From JANXYW01 sp031400455 (GTDB lineage: Bacteria; Chloroflexota; Dehalococcoidia; DSTF01; JACRBR01): a stretch of 64,000 nt of DNA. The number at the start of each line of letters is the position of its first letter. The stretch's first letter is position 1. Location of the stretch: positions 62,001 to 126,000 of the forward strand of contig JANNPX010000024.1 of assembly GCA_031400455.1 (NCBI GenBank), given 5' to 3'. The notes beneath the pieces were generated by a model. That model had not been told where the DNA came from, did no database searches, and worked only from the letters and a program-made list of their open reading frames with translations. The position numbers were made by a program, and so were the translations under genes. This document shows positions 56,490 to 64,000 of the stretch, one piece after another.

Positions 56490-59374
56490 GGACGAGGCGC
56501 GGCGAACGCGGCCTGGGACTCGTTGAGCTGCTCGTGGCCTTCGCGATCACGGGCAGCATCCTGAGCGTGCTCGGGCTGACGCTTGTCTCGATCCTGAAAA
56601 ATTCGGCGACGGCCGCCGACCAGCAGAGTTCCACGCATCAGCTCCGGGATGGGCTGTTCTGGTTGAACCAGGACACGCAGAGCGGCGTCGCCAGCCAGGC
56701 CAGCATCGCGCCGGGCGATGTCACGATGCAGTGGACGGACTACAGCACGGGCGCCACGTACAGCAGCCGCGTGGTGCAGGTGGCGTCCAACCTGCAGCGC
56801 ACAATCACCGTTAACGGCGTTCCGACGACGCGGACCATCGCGCGCAACCTTGCCCCGGGCGGCTTCATCGGGGCGCAGGCGGGCAACGTCATGACGTACA
56901 CACTCACCGTGGAGAACGGCGCGACGACGCAGACACAGACCGAGACGACGGCCATGCGCGTCGATGACGCGCCGCTGACGCCGTTCCCGACCGTCACCTA
57001 CACCGCCACGCCGACCCCATCTAATACGGCGACAAGCACGGCGACGAACACTCCGACGGCAACGTCGACGAGCACGCCGCTGTCCTGTACCACGAGCGAT
57101 ACCGGTGACCTCAGTCCGGCTGCTGCGGCGGCGGACACGGGCGGCGCGGGTGACGGCTTCGAGTTGCTGCCGGCGAACGCCTACGCGGATGGCGGCGGCA
57201 ACGCCGGCAACCTCAACGGGAACGGCGACCGTCACCGGTACTACGACTACGGTGTGAACCTGCCGGCCGGGTGCGCCGTCACCGGTATCGGCGTACGGCT
57301 CGACTACTGGCTCAAGAATACTGGCGGGACGAACACGTTGAACGTCGATCTCTCCTGGGATGGCGGCACGACCTGGACCTCCGTCAAGAGTGACGCTTCG
57401 GAGCCGGGGGTCGAGACGACGGTGATCCTCGGCGGAGCAAGCGATACCTGGGGCCGCGCCTGGGCAGCGTCCGAATTCACGAACGCGAACTTCAGGGTGC
57501 GGGTTGCGATGGTCCTTGGGAACGGCGGCCAGGAGGTGTACCTCGACTGGATCCCGCTGCGCGTCTACTACGCGCCGGTGCCCACGAGCACGCCCACGCC
57601 GACCAACACTTCGACGCCGACGCTTACGAGCACGCCGACGAACACGCCGACGCCGACGCCTACAAGCACGCCGACGAACACGCCGACGCCTACGAACACG
57701 CCCACGAATACGCCGACTGCGACGCCGACGTCGACATCGTGGTTCCAGACCGGCACGTACACCGGAAACGGTTCGGCGGGCCGCACCATTAGCGGACTCG
57801 CCTTTCAGCCGGATATCGTCATCATCCGTTCGAGTGTGAATGACCGCCCCGTGCTCCGAACGTCTTCGATGCCGGCGAACGTTGCCAAGGACGTGTCGTC
57901 TGGGTCGGCGCTGGCTGCGAACTACATCACTTCGTTCGGTGCGTCGAGCTTTGTCGTCGGTAACGATACGAAGGTCAACGGCAACACCAAGACGTACTAC
58001 TGGACGGCTATGAAGGCCGGCACCAACGTGGCCGTCGGCACTTATACCGGCAACGGCGCGGACAACCGCAATATCACGGGCGTTGCTTTCCAGCCCGACT
58101 GGGTGATGACGATTGGCGACGGCCAGGCTGATTACTTCAAGCCGGCCCCGCTCGCCGGCGACGCATCGTTCACGATCACGGGCACCGGGACGGCCACGAA
58201 CCGTATTCAGTCGATTCTGGCCAACGGCTTCCAGGTCGGTAGTAACGCCAACGTCAACGAAAACACCCGCGCGTACTACTGGATCGCCTTCGACGACACG
58301 GCGCAGGTCGCGGCGGGCAGCTACACCGGAAACGGCGCCGACAGCCGTAACATCACCGGACTCGGTATCACTCCCGGCTTTGTCTGGACGAAGCGCTCCG
58401 CCACGAGTGCGGGTGTGTGGCGCGTCGACACGGTGGTTGGTGACTCTACGCTGTACTGGTCGAATACCAGCCCGGCAACGAACCGCATTCAGTCGATCGT
58501 GAGCGACGGGTTCCAGGTGGGAACGGACGCGCAGGCCAACGCCAATACCGCGACGTACTACTACCTTGCTCTGGCCGACACCGTTGTTCCCCCAACCGCG
58601 ACGCCGACGCAGACGCCGACAAGCACGCCGACGAACACTCCCGTGCCAACGGCCACGAACACGCCGACCAACACGCCGACCAATACGCCGACGAATACTC
58701 CCGTGCCCACATCTACACCCACAAACACGCCCACGCCCGCCACGATCGCCTTCCGCGCGGCCGCATCTGGCTCCGCCGCATCGGGCTCGCTCGTCATCAA
58801 CAAGCCAACAGGCACCATTGCGAACGACGTGTTGATCGCGTCAATTGCCGTGCGGCCCGAAACGGGAACCATCACGGCGCCCTCAGGCTGGGTGCTGGTC
58901 CGGCGTGTCGACAACGCCAACGCGAATCAGAGTTCACTGGCGGTGTACTACAAGGTGGCGGGAGGCGGCGAGCCTGCGAACTACACGTGGAGCTTCTCGG
59001 CGTCGTCCGGTGCGGCCGGCGGCATCCAGTCGTTCTCCGGCGTCAGCACGTCCAGTCCGGTCAACGTGGAGAATGGACAGAACACGGCGAACGGTCTGAC
59101 GCACGACACGCCGGACGTCACGACTACGGTCGCGAATGCGATGCTTGTCACATCGCACGCCTTCACGAGCTCGGCGTCATGGACGGCGCCCACCGGCATG
59201 ACCGAGGACTTCGAGGCGGCGAGCCTGTCGGTGCCGAACATCGTCGGTGTCTCGATCGAAGGCAACCACGTGACGCAGGCGGTGGCGGGATCAACGGGCG
59301 CTAAGACGGCTACCGCGAGCAACGACGGCGATGTCGGCAATGCGCACATTCTCGCGCTGAATCCGGGGCCATGA
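56486..59374 (+). CDS. giant modular minor prepilin (PilW-like) with extracellular repeats
   Basis: A 962-residue protein. M-R-T-R-R-G-E-R-G then L-G-L-V-E-L-L-V-A-F-A-I-T-G-S-I is a class III prepilin leader with Glu at +5. Residues about 1-165 are PilW-like. A Thr/Ser/Pro linker (about 170-198) joins a beta-sandwich module (about 200-365, G-x-x-T-W-T-S-V). A second linker (about 367-416) is followed by three tandem modules (about 417-512, 514-605, 607-695), each with T-Y-T-G-N-G-(A/S)-x-x-R-x-I-(S/T)-G-(L/V) and N-x-N-T-x-x-Y-Y-W, reminiscent of DUF7483. A third linker (about 697-752) leads to a C-terminal beta domain. Probably a tip adhesin. Confidence 0.9.
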   Translation: MRTRRGERGLGLVELLVAFAITGSILSVLGLTLVSILKNSATAADQQSSTHQLRDGLFWLNQDTQSGVASQASIAPGDVTMQWTDYSTGATYSSRVVQVASNLQRTITVNGVPTTRTIARNLAPGGFIGAQAGNVMTYTLTVENGATTQTQTETTAMRVDDAPLTPFPTVTYTATPTPSNTATSTATNTPTATSTSTPLSCTTSDTGDLSPAAAAADTGGAGDGFELLPANAYADGGGNAGNLNGNGDRHRYYDYGVNLPAGCAVTGIGVRLDYWLKNTGGTNTLNVDLSWDGGTTWTSVKSDASEPGVETTVILGGASDTWGRAWAASEFTNANFRVRVAMVLGNGGQEVYLDWIPLRVYYAPVPTSTPTPTNTSTPTLTSTPTNTPTPTPTSTPTNTPTPTNTPTNTPTATPTSTSWFQTGTYTGNGSAGRTISGLAFQPDIVIIRSSVNDRPVLRTSSMPANVAKDVSSGSALAANYITSFGASSFVVGNDTKVNGNTKTYYWTAMKAGTNVAVGTYTGNGADNRNITGVAFQPDWVMTIGDGQADYFKPAPLAGDASFTITGTGTATNRIQSILANGFQVGSNANVNENTRAYYWIAFDDTAQVAAGSYTGNGADSRNITGLGITPGFVWTKRSATSAGVWRVDTVVGDSTLYWSNTSPATNRIQSIVSDGFQVGTDAQANANTATYYYLALADTVVPPTATPTQTPTSTPTNTPVPTATNTPTNTPTNTPTNTPVPTSTPTNTPTPATIAFRAAASGSAASGSLVINKPTGTIANDVLIASIAVRPETGTITAPSGWVLVRRVDNANANQSSLAVYYKVAGGGEPANYTWSFSASSGAAGGIQSFSGVSTSSPVNVENGQNTANGLTHDTPDVTTTVANAMLVTSHAFTSSASWTAPTGMTEDFEAASLSVPNIVGVSIEGNHVTQAVAGSTGAKTATASNDGDVGNAHILALNPGP

Positions 59375-60135
59375 TGAGTGGGATCCGTTGGCTGAGTCGC
59401 AGGATGTCGACGGCCGTACTCGAAAGATACGCACGTTCCCTTAGGGGCGCCCGCGGGCAGGCGCTGCCCGTCGCCATGGGCGCGCTGGCGGTGGGCGCGA
59501 TTCTGATGACGCCATTGCTGGCTGGTGCAGGCACGGGAGCTATCGCCACGAACCTCGTTGGTACGCGGGCGAAGGAGCGCTACAGCATGGACGCGGGCAT
59601 CGAATGGTCAGGGTGGCGCCTACTGTCGAATCCCCAACTTACGGCCGTCACTTCATTTACGGCCGTGCCGCTGCAGCCCTTTCCGGCTGTGGTGAACGGC
59701 TCGTTATTTCCGGCGACGGAGATTCGGTTCGTCTCCGGCGCGGGTGCCGTGGAGGCGCAGACCCCTGCATGGCAGGGTGGCGGTGGGGTGCAATGCTATA
59801 CGGTCCAGGCCTCGGACGCGGGCACGCTCTCGGCGCGGATCACGGTGCCATCCGGCGCGGTGACGGCGGCTGTAATCGCCGGTGCGGCGTCATGCGCGAT
59901 GCCCGGTGGGGCGCAGCCGCTCGCGGGCGCCGCGCCGTTCGGAGCCGACTTCACGCTCGCATCGGCCGGTACCTACAAGCTGGTGCTCTCGACGACAGCC
60001 GTAACGGGAACGCTGCAGCTCAGCGTCCCGGCCGCGACCTACGAAATCCGATCTGTGGTTGGCAACCGCAACGTTATCGCGCGCCTGGTCGCGGGGTATA
60101 GCGGCGTGAGGGTGGCTTCGTGGCAGCTCAACTAG
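59371..60135 (+). CDS. PilX-like pilus assembly protein
   Basis: A 254-residue protein. The N-terminal region G-Q-A-L-P-V-A-M-G-A-L-A-V-G-A-I-L-M-T-P-L-L-A-G resembles the hydrophobic start of PilX/TadE-type proteins: a G-Q-A-L-x-x-x-A/M in place of the F-T-x-x-E of prepilins, and there is no +5 Glu. The rest is beta-rich and extracytoplasmic. The ATG overlaps the end of the giant pilin by 4 bp; its end overlaps the next gene by 16 bp. Confidence 0.7.
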   Translation: MMSGIRWLSRRMSTAVLERYARSLRGARGQALPVAMGALAVGAILMTPLLAGAGTGAIATNLVGTRAKERYSMDAGIEWSGWRLLSNPQLTAVTSFTAVPLQPFPAVVNGSLFPATEIRFVSGAGAVEAQTPAWQGGGGVQCYTVQASDAGTLSARITVPSGAVTAAVIAGAASCAMPGGAQPLAGAAPFGADFTLASAGTYKLVLSTTAVTGTLQLSVPAATYEIRSVVGNRNVIARLVAGYSGVRVASWQLN

Positions 60136-60758
60136 CCCGCAAGAGTCCGCTGGCAATGCTCGAAGAGCGCATGCCGCTCTACCTGTCTGCGCGCGTACTG
60201 ATCGGCGGACTCGCGGTCGTCGTCGTCATCGCCATGCTCGCGCTGGTCGCCGGCCTGCGCAACGCGCATCGCGCCGAAGATGCGGCTCGCGCCCGCTTCG
60301 CCGATGCGCAGGCGCTCGCGGCGTTGCCGCCGGCCTCGACCGACTCGATCCAGGACGACCTCGCTTCGGTGAACAGCCAACTCGCGACCGCACAGGCCGC
60401 CGCGGCGCCTGCGGCGACGGCCACGTCGGGCGACGCTACCACCACCATGCTCATTCGGACCGCGCAGGATGCCGGGCTCAGCGTGAAGGCAATCGCCGGC
60501 GTGGCGTCGGGGCAGACGAAGGTCGGCACCGACTCCTACGAAAGCGAAGGTGTTCGCGTCACAGTCGAAGGCGGCGTCGGACAGATCACCTCTTTCCTCA
60601 ACACGCTATCTGATGTGCGGCCCGCGCTCATTCCTACGCTGACGACGATGACAATCAACGAGGCGAAGGTTGCTCATGCCGAGATCGTCTTCAGCACGTA
60701 TACCAAGGTCATCCCGCCAACCCCCGTGCCCGTTGCGACGAAGGGGGCGAAGCAATGA
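60120..60758 (+). CDS. PilO-like pilus assembly protein
   Basis: A 212-residue bitopic protein: a short cytoplasmic start, a transmembrane helix (about residues 24-47), a coiled Ala/Asp-rich region (about 48-100), and a ferredoxin-like domain in which V-R-V-T-V-E-G-G-V-G-Q-I-T-S-F-L-N-T-L-S (about 142-161) is typical of PilO/GspM. It precedes PilM and PilN rather than following them as in most bacteria. GTG start at 60120; an internal ATG is at 60153. Confidence 0.75.
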   Translation: MAAQLARKSPLAMLEERMPLYLSARVLIGGLAVVVVIAMLALVAGLRNAHRAEDAARARFADAQALAALPPASTDSIQDDLASVNSQLATAQAAAAPAATATSGDATTTMLIRTAQDAGLSVKAIAGVASGQTKVGTDSYESEGVRVTVEGGVGQITSFLNTLSDVRPALIPTLTTMTINEAKVAHAEIVFSTYTKVIPPTPVPVATKGAKQ

Positions 60759-61648
60759 ACCTCCGCAGGCTGCTCCACCAGCCATTGCTGACCGTGGCGT
60801 TCCACGAACGCGAGGTGCGCTGGACGATCGGATCGCCCGGAGCCATCGATGCGTCCGGGCGTGTGCCGCTTCCGCCGGGCATGGTGAACGACGGTCTTGT
60901 CGTCGACGCGGTCGCCGCCGGAATGGTACTTCGCGAGTCGACCGGCTTCGCCGGTAGCGGCCGCATGCAAGTGGCGATCGCGCTGCCGGCGCAACGCTCG
61001 GTCTTTCGCCAGCTCGAGATTCCGTCGCTGCCGGGCAAGCAATTCGACGAGATGGTGGAACGCGAGATCCGACGCGAGCTGCCGATGGTGGTGGAAAACG
61101 CCTACGTGTCGTGGCAGCGCCTTGGCGAGCGCGACGGCAAGGTAGAGGTGTTCATCGTCGGCGTCGCACGCGACGTGCTGGACTCGCACACGGCCGCCGC
61201 GTGGGCAGCCGGCCTGCACCCTCAGTCCGCTGATCTGCGCGTCATCGCGGCGGCACGGGCTGTCGGCGCCCCCGATTCGATCATCGCCCACGTCGAGGAT
61301 CTCGAGGTCGAGTTGGGCATCTTCCGCGATGGTGTGCCATCGATCGTCCGCAACATCGTGATGACTGCGCCCTGCGGCGACCCGGCCTGGACCGAACAGC
61401 TGGCGTCCGAGTTGGGACGTACGCTGAAGTACTTCCGCGACTCGCACCGGGACGACACCGTGCTCGATGGTATCCCCGTCTCGTTCGTCGGTGGCTCGGC
61501 GCGTTTCGCCGTCATGGCAGGCGAGATCAGCGCGGCCACAGGGCACGAGATCTCGATGCCTTCGCTGCGGCTCAGCATCGATCCGGAGCAGGAGACGACA
61601 GCGTTCGCATCGAACATCGGACTCGCGTTGAAGGACCTTGCCGCGTGA
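60755..61648 (+). CDS. pilM: PilM-like pilus assembly protein
   Basis: A 297-residue actin-like ATPase family protein that seems to lack much of the nucleotide-binding core. V-A-I-A-L-P-A-Q-R-S-V-F-R-Q-L-E-I-P-S-L-P (about residues 72-92) and R-E-I-R-R-E-L-P-M in the following helix are the PilM signature. The C-terminal part is shorter than Gram-negative PilM (about 350). It overlaps pilO by 4 bp and pilN by 4 bp. Confidence 0.8.
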   Translation: MNLRRLLHQPLLTVAFHEREVRWTIGSPGAIDASGRVPLPPGMVNDGLVVDAVAAGMVLRESTGFAGSGRMQVAIALPAQRSVFRQLEIPSLPGKQFDEMVEREIRRELPMVVENAYVSWQRLGERDGKVEVFIVGVARDVLDSHTAAAWAAGLHPQSADLRVIAAARAVGAPDSIIAHVEDLEVELGIFRDGVPSIVRNIVMTAPCGDPAWTEQLASELGRTLKYFRDSHRDDTVLDGIPVSFVGGSARFAVMAGEISAATGHEISMPSLRLSIDPEQETTAFASNIGLALKDLAA

Positions 61649-62250
61649 GAGGACTGATGACACTCAAGCTACGGCCGACAAGGCCCGCCCGCGCGACGCG
61701 CACTCTGGATATCAACCTGCTCCCGCGCGACCGCAGGCCGGCCGAGGCCTCGCTGATCGCAGTTGGCGCTGTGATTGCGCTCCTCGCCTGTATCGCCGCG
61801 ATGGTGCCGTTCGCGTTCAGCGTGCACGAGGCGCGAAACTCCGCATCAGCCATGGAGGCGCAAGCGAACGACGCAAACCGCGCTGTCGATGCGCTGAAAC
61901 TTAACCTGACACGCCAGCGCGGACTGACCATCGAGCTGGAGCTTGCGAAGGCGAAGCTGGCGGCTCTGCAGGACGAGCGCACCGGACTCCAGGGAAGTGT
62001 CCGGCCGTTGAAGGACGACCTGACGATGCTGTTCGGATTCGGCGCCTTCCTTCCGCGCGGTGTCCGCGTAACGACGATCACCGGAGCCGACCGCTCGTTC
62101 AAGGTCGACGGAGTCGCCCCCGGCCCGCTGGATGCGATCACCTACGCGGAGACGCTGGTGAAGTCAGGCGGGTTCACGGCCGCGCGGATGGCGTCGTTCG
62201 CGCCCGCGCTCAGGGACGGCGGGCAGTTCAGTCTTGAGGTAACACGGTGA
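61645..62250 (+). CDS. pilN: PilN-like pilus assembly protein
   Basis: A 201-residue bitopic protein. D-I-N-L-L-P (about residues 22-27) is the conserved cytoplasmic motif by which PilN binds PilM. A transmembrane helix (about 38-60), a coiled-coil stretch (about 68-110) and a ferredoxin-like domain follow. GTG start at 61645 overlaps pilM; ATG 61657 is an alternative start. Confidence 0.88.
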   Translation: MRGLMTLKLRPTRPARATRTLDINLLPRDRRPAEASLIAVGAVIALLACIAAMVPFAFSVHEARNSASAMEAQANDANRAVDALKLNLTRQRGLTIELELAKAKLAALQDERTGLQGSVRPLKDDLTMLFGFGAFLPRGVRVTTITGADRSFKVDGVAPGPLDAITYAETLVKSGGFTAARMASFAPALRDGGQFSLEVTR

Positions 62251-62609
62251 CGCTGGTGTATGCCGCGCTCTTCGGGCTCGCATTTGGCAGCTTCGTGAAC
62301 GCGGCCATCGAGCGGATCCCGCGACGAGAATCACTGAACGGCCGCTCCCACTGCGATGGCTGCTCGCGTCCGCTACGCGCGTGGGAGCTGATTCCCGTGC
62401 TGAGTTACGCGGTGCTTCGCGGCCGTTGCGCCTCGTGCGATACCTCCATCGGTCCGCGCACGCCGCTGGTTGAGTCGATGTGTGCGGCGGCATTCGTCGC
62501 GGCGTTCTGGTCGCTGGCGGCGCCCGCCGCGGTTGCGGCGTGCGCGGTGTTTGTCGCCGTTGCTGTCGTGTTGGGTGTGGAACTGGAGAAGAGGAGCGTG
62601 GGATCATGA
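62247..62609 (+). CDS. prepilin peptidase-like protein, N-terminal (DiS_P_DiS) domain only
   Basis: A 120-residue protein with F-G-L-A-F-G-S-F-V-N-A-A-I-E-R-I-P (about residues 8-24) and two Cys pairs, C-D-G-C (about 36-39) and C-A-S-C (about 62-65). These are the hallmarks of the zinc-binding N-terminal domain of type IV prepilin peptidases (PilD). It lacks the A24 catalytic domain with its two aspartates (G-x-G-D). It ends with a short hydrophobic helix and a charged tail. It overlaps both neighbours (pilN and pilT) by 4 bp, so the short form is not a simple frameshift remnant. Confidence 0.88.
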   Translation: MTLVYAALFGLAFGSFVNAAIERIPRRESLNGRSHCDGCSRPLRAWELIPVLSYAVLRGRCASCDTSIGPRTPLVESMCAAAFVAAFWSLAAPAAVAACAVFVAVAVVLGVELEKRSVGS

Positions 62610-63703
62610 GCGACAACGACACATCGCCGACGCTGCATGACCTGCTGCAGTGGATGGTCGAGTCAGGCGCTTCGGACCTGCACCTCTCGCACAATACGGC
62701 GCCGGTGTTCCGCCGCCACGGTGCGCTCGCGCCCGCGCCGGGGCTTGCGCCGATGACCGAACTGGACCTGCGCCTCGCGCTGGACGCAATGACGAACGAG
62801 GGCGATCGCGCGCGGCTGGAGCAAGAGCGGGAGCTGGACAAGGCGCTCGATGTCCCCGGCGGCGGAAGGTTCCGCGTGAATGTCGGATTCGAGCGTGGAC
62901 AGCTCTACTTTTCGTTCCGGCGCGTTAACGAGACCGTGTTGTCGATGGGCGAACTGGGACTGCCCGAGGTCTGCGAGCGGCTCACCCAGCTGCCGCGCGG
63001 CCTGGTCATCGTCACAGGGCCGACGGGCAGTGGCAAGTCGACGACGCTGGCTTCGATGGTCGACCGGATTAACGAGCGCGACGCCCGGCACATCATCACG
63101 GTCGAGGACCCGATCGAGTTCATCCACCACAACAAGAGCAGCATCATCGAGCAGCGCGAAATCGGCGTCGATACGCTTTCGTTTGCGGGCGCCCTGCGGC
63201 ACGCGCTGCGGCAGGATCCGGACGTGATCCTCGTCGGAGAGATGCGCGATCTCGAGACGATGTCGTCCGCGATCACCGCTGCCGAGACGGGACACCTCGT
63301 CTTCGCGACACTGCACACGCCCGATGCGCCGCAGACCATCGACCGCATCGTCGATGCCTTCCCGAGCCACCAGCAGCAACAGGTCCGCCTCCAGCTCTCG
63401 ATGGCCATCGAAGGCATCATCTCGCAGATCCTGATCGCCGACGAGACTGGTCAAGGGCGCGTCATGGCGTGCGAAGTCATGCTCGGCACACCCGCGATCC
63501 GCAACCTGATCCGCGAGTCGAAGACGTACCAGGTGCCGACGATGATGGCGACGGGCGCGGCGATCGGCATGCGCACACTCGATCAGGAGTTGGCGGATCT
63601 TGTGAAGCGGCGCGCGATCTCGCGCGAGATAGCGCTGTCGTACGCCCGCTCGCCCGAGGAGCTTGGCCGGCTGTTGGGCGGCGGCCTGACGCATGCAGCT
63701 TGA
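62606..63703 (+). CDS. pilT: Type IV pilus retraction ATPase PilT
   Basis: A 365-residue PilT motor that drives pilus retraction (twitching). The S-G-A-S-D-L-H-L-S N-terminal block (about residues 18-26), Walker A G-P-T-G-S-G-K-S-T-T (about 139-148), Walker B D-V-I-L-V-G-E-M-R-D-L-E-T and A-I-R-N-L-I-R-E (about 300, the AIRNLIRE motif) are all there. The AIRNLIRE motif distinguishes PilT from PilB. ATG 62606 overlaps the previous stop. A longer upstream frame is a shadow. Confidence 0.95.
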   Translation: MSDNDTSPTLHDLLQWMVESGASDLHLSHNTAPVFRRHGALAPAPGLAPMTELDLRLALDAMTNEGDRARLEQERELDKALDVPGGGRFRVNVGFERGQLYFSFRRVNETVLSMGELGLPEVCERLTQLPRGLVIVTGPTGSGKSTTLASMVDRINERDARHIITVEDPIEFIHHNKSSIIEQREIGVDTLSFAGALRHALRQDPDVILVGEMRDLETMSSAITAAETGHLVFATLHTPDAPQTIDRIVDAFPSHQQQQVRLQLSMAIEGIISQILIADETGQGRVMACEVMLGTPAIRNLIRESKTYQVPTMMATGAAIGMRTLDQELADLVKRRAISREIALSYARSPEELGRLLGGGLTHAA

Positions 63704-64000
63704 ATCTCCCCACGCACGTGGCTTCGCGGCACACTGGCGCCTCACGCGTATCGCCGTTAGCTCGCGCGCGATCACGCTCGCCGCGACCGCATCGGTAGCG
63801 CTGCTCGCCTTCGCGTTCTACGTCGCCACGCTCGCCCCGACGGTGATGTGGTACGACATGGGCGAATTCGTTTCGACGTCTGCCACGCTCGGGATCGCGC
63901 ACAACACCGGCTATCCGCTGCTCATCCTGCTCGGCAAGATGTTCACGTTTCTGCCGGTCGGCGATACCGCCTACCGCGTCAACCTCATGTCCGCCGTCTT
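63693..64000 (+). CDS. DUF2723-type membrane glycosyltransferase, 5' part (partial)
   Basis: The start lies in the last codons of pilT (ATG 63693), in another frame. The 102 residues present show a basic N-terminus, a first transmembrane helix (about residues 28-48), and T-L-A-P-T-V-M-W-Y-D-M-G-E-F-V-S-T-S-A-T-L-G-I-A-H (about 48-72), G-Y-P-L-L-I-L-L-G-K and Y-R-V-N-L-M-S-A. This is the start of DUF2723 proteins, predicted O-mannosyltransferase-like polytopic enzymes. The D-x-G-E-(F/L) Asp-Glu is conserved. It runs off the window end. It might glycosylate pilins, by context only. Confidence 0.85.
   Translation, partial: MQLESPHARGFAAHWRLTRIAVSSRAITLAATASVALLAFAFYVATLAPTVMWYDMGEFVSTSATLGIAHNTGYPLLILLGKMFTFLPVGDTAYRVNLMSAV

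Overview
The window reads as a chromosome segment of a high-GC, probably monoderm Chloroflexota bacterium, most likely Dehalococcoidia-like. This is an inference from gene content: CdaA/CdaR/Der/PlsY, AmaP, several CaiB-type CoA transferases, a CcsB-type cytochrome c maturation protein, and a compact type IV pilus operon without outer-membrane secretin genes. It also fits the intergenic repeats (GTAGCGCGGGCTTTCAGCCC-like, GTCATCCTGAGCG-like). No rRNA, tRNA, CRISPR array, phage or insertion sequence was recognised. A perfect 16-bp ParB-type parS palindrome at 32837-32852 suggests an origin-proximal location.

Layout. 1-1.1 kb: end of an FtsW/RodA gene and an LPTM-type membrane protein. 1.2-9.9 kb (minus strand): plsY, a giant zinc-ribbon membrane protein, and the overlapping run argF-cdaA-cdaR-der (c-di-AMP synthesis). 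10-17.9 kb (plus, with ribF minus): fabD-fabF, a small phosphatase-like protein, a RodZ/PASTA-like protein, rimO, a SHOCT protein. 18-19.9 kb (minus): ylxP-like gene, scpB, amaP, then a 43-residue zinc-ribbon gene missing from ordinary ORF calls; it sits behind a near-consensus promoter carrying two LexA/DinR-type boxes. 20-30 kb: Nudix hydrolase, glycerate kinase, small membrane proteins, two MFS exporters, a CoA transferase, a GNAT protein and a degenerate GGDEF-like protein. 30-41 kb: LOG-family protein, recJ, parS, PIG-L deacetylase, ccsB, CapA-like lipoprotein, mreB, an orphan Pycsar-type membrane effector (PycTM-like), a secreted alpha/beta hydrolase and a ThDP enzyme.

42.6-48.2 kb is a six-gene minus-strand operon (nitronate monooxygenase, SnoaL-like protein, SDR, two CaiB/BaiF CoA transferases, PPOX-fold flavoprotein) that looks catabolic for an acyl-CoA or organic acid of unknown identity. 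48.4-52.6 kb holds a dockerin-like exported protein with a Thr-Pro tail, dgt, two tandem-duplicated small HTH proteins, a DinB-family protein and an SDR coupled to a 51-residue basic peptide.

52.7-63.7 kb is a tightly overlapped type IV pilus operon: major pilin, PilB, PilC, three minor-pilin-like proteins, PilO-, PilM- and PilN-like proteins, a prepilin-peptidase-like protein with no catalytic domain, and PilT. One minor pilin is 962 residues long, with Thr-Pro linkers and three tandem extracellular repeats. The window ends inside a DUF2723-type membrane glycosyltransferase gene.

The least ordinary items are the SOS-boxed zinc-ribbon miniprotein, the orphan PycTM-like effector, the giant modular pilin with the truncated peptidase, two degenerate GGDEF-like proteins, and an MFS gene with no canonical start codon.
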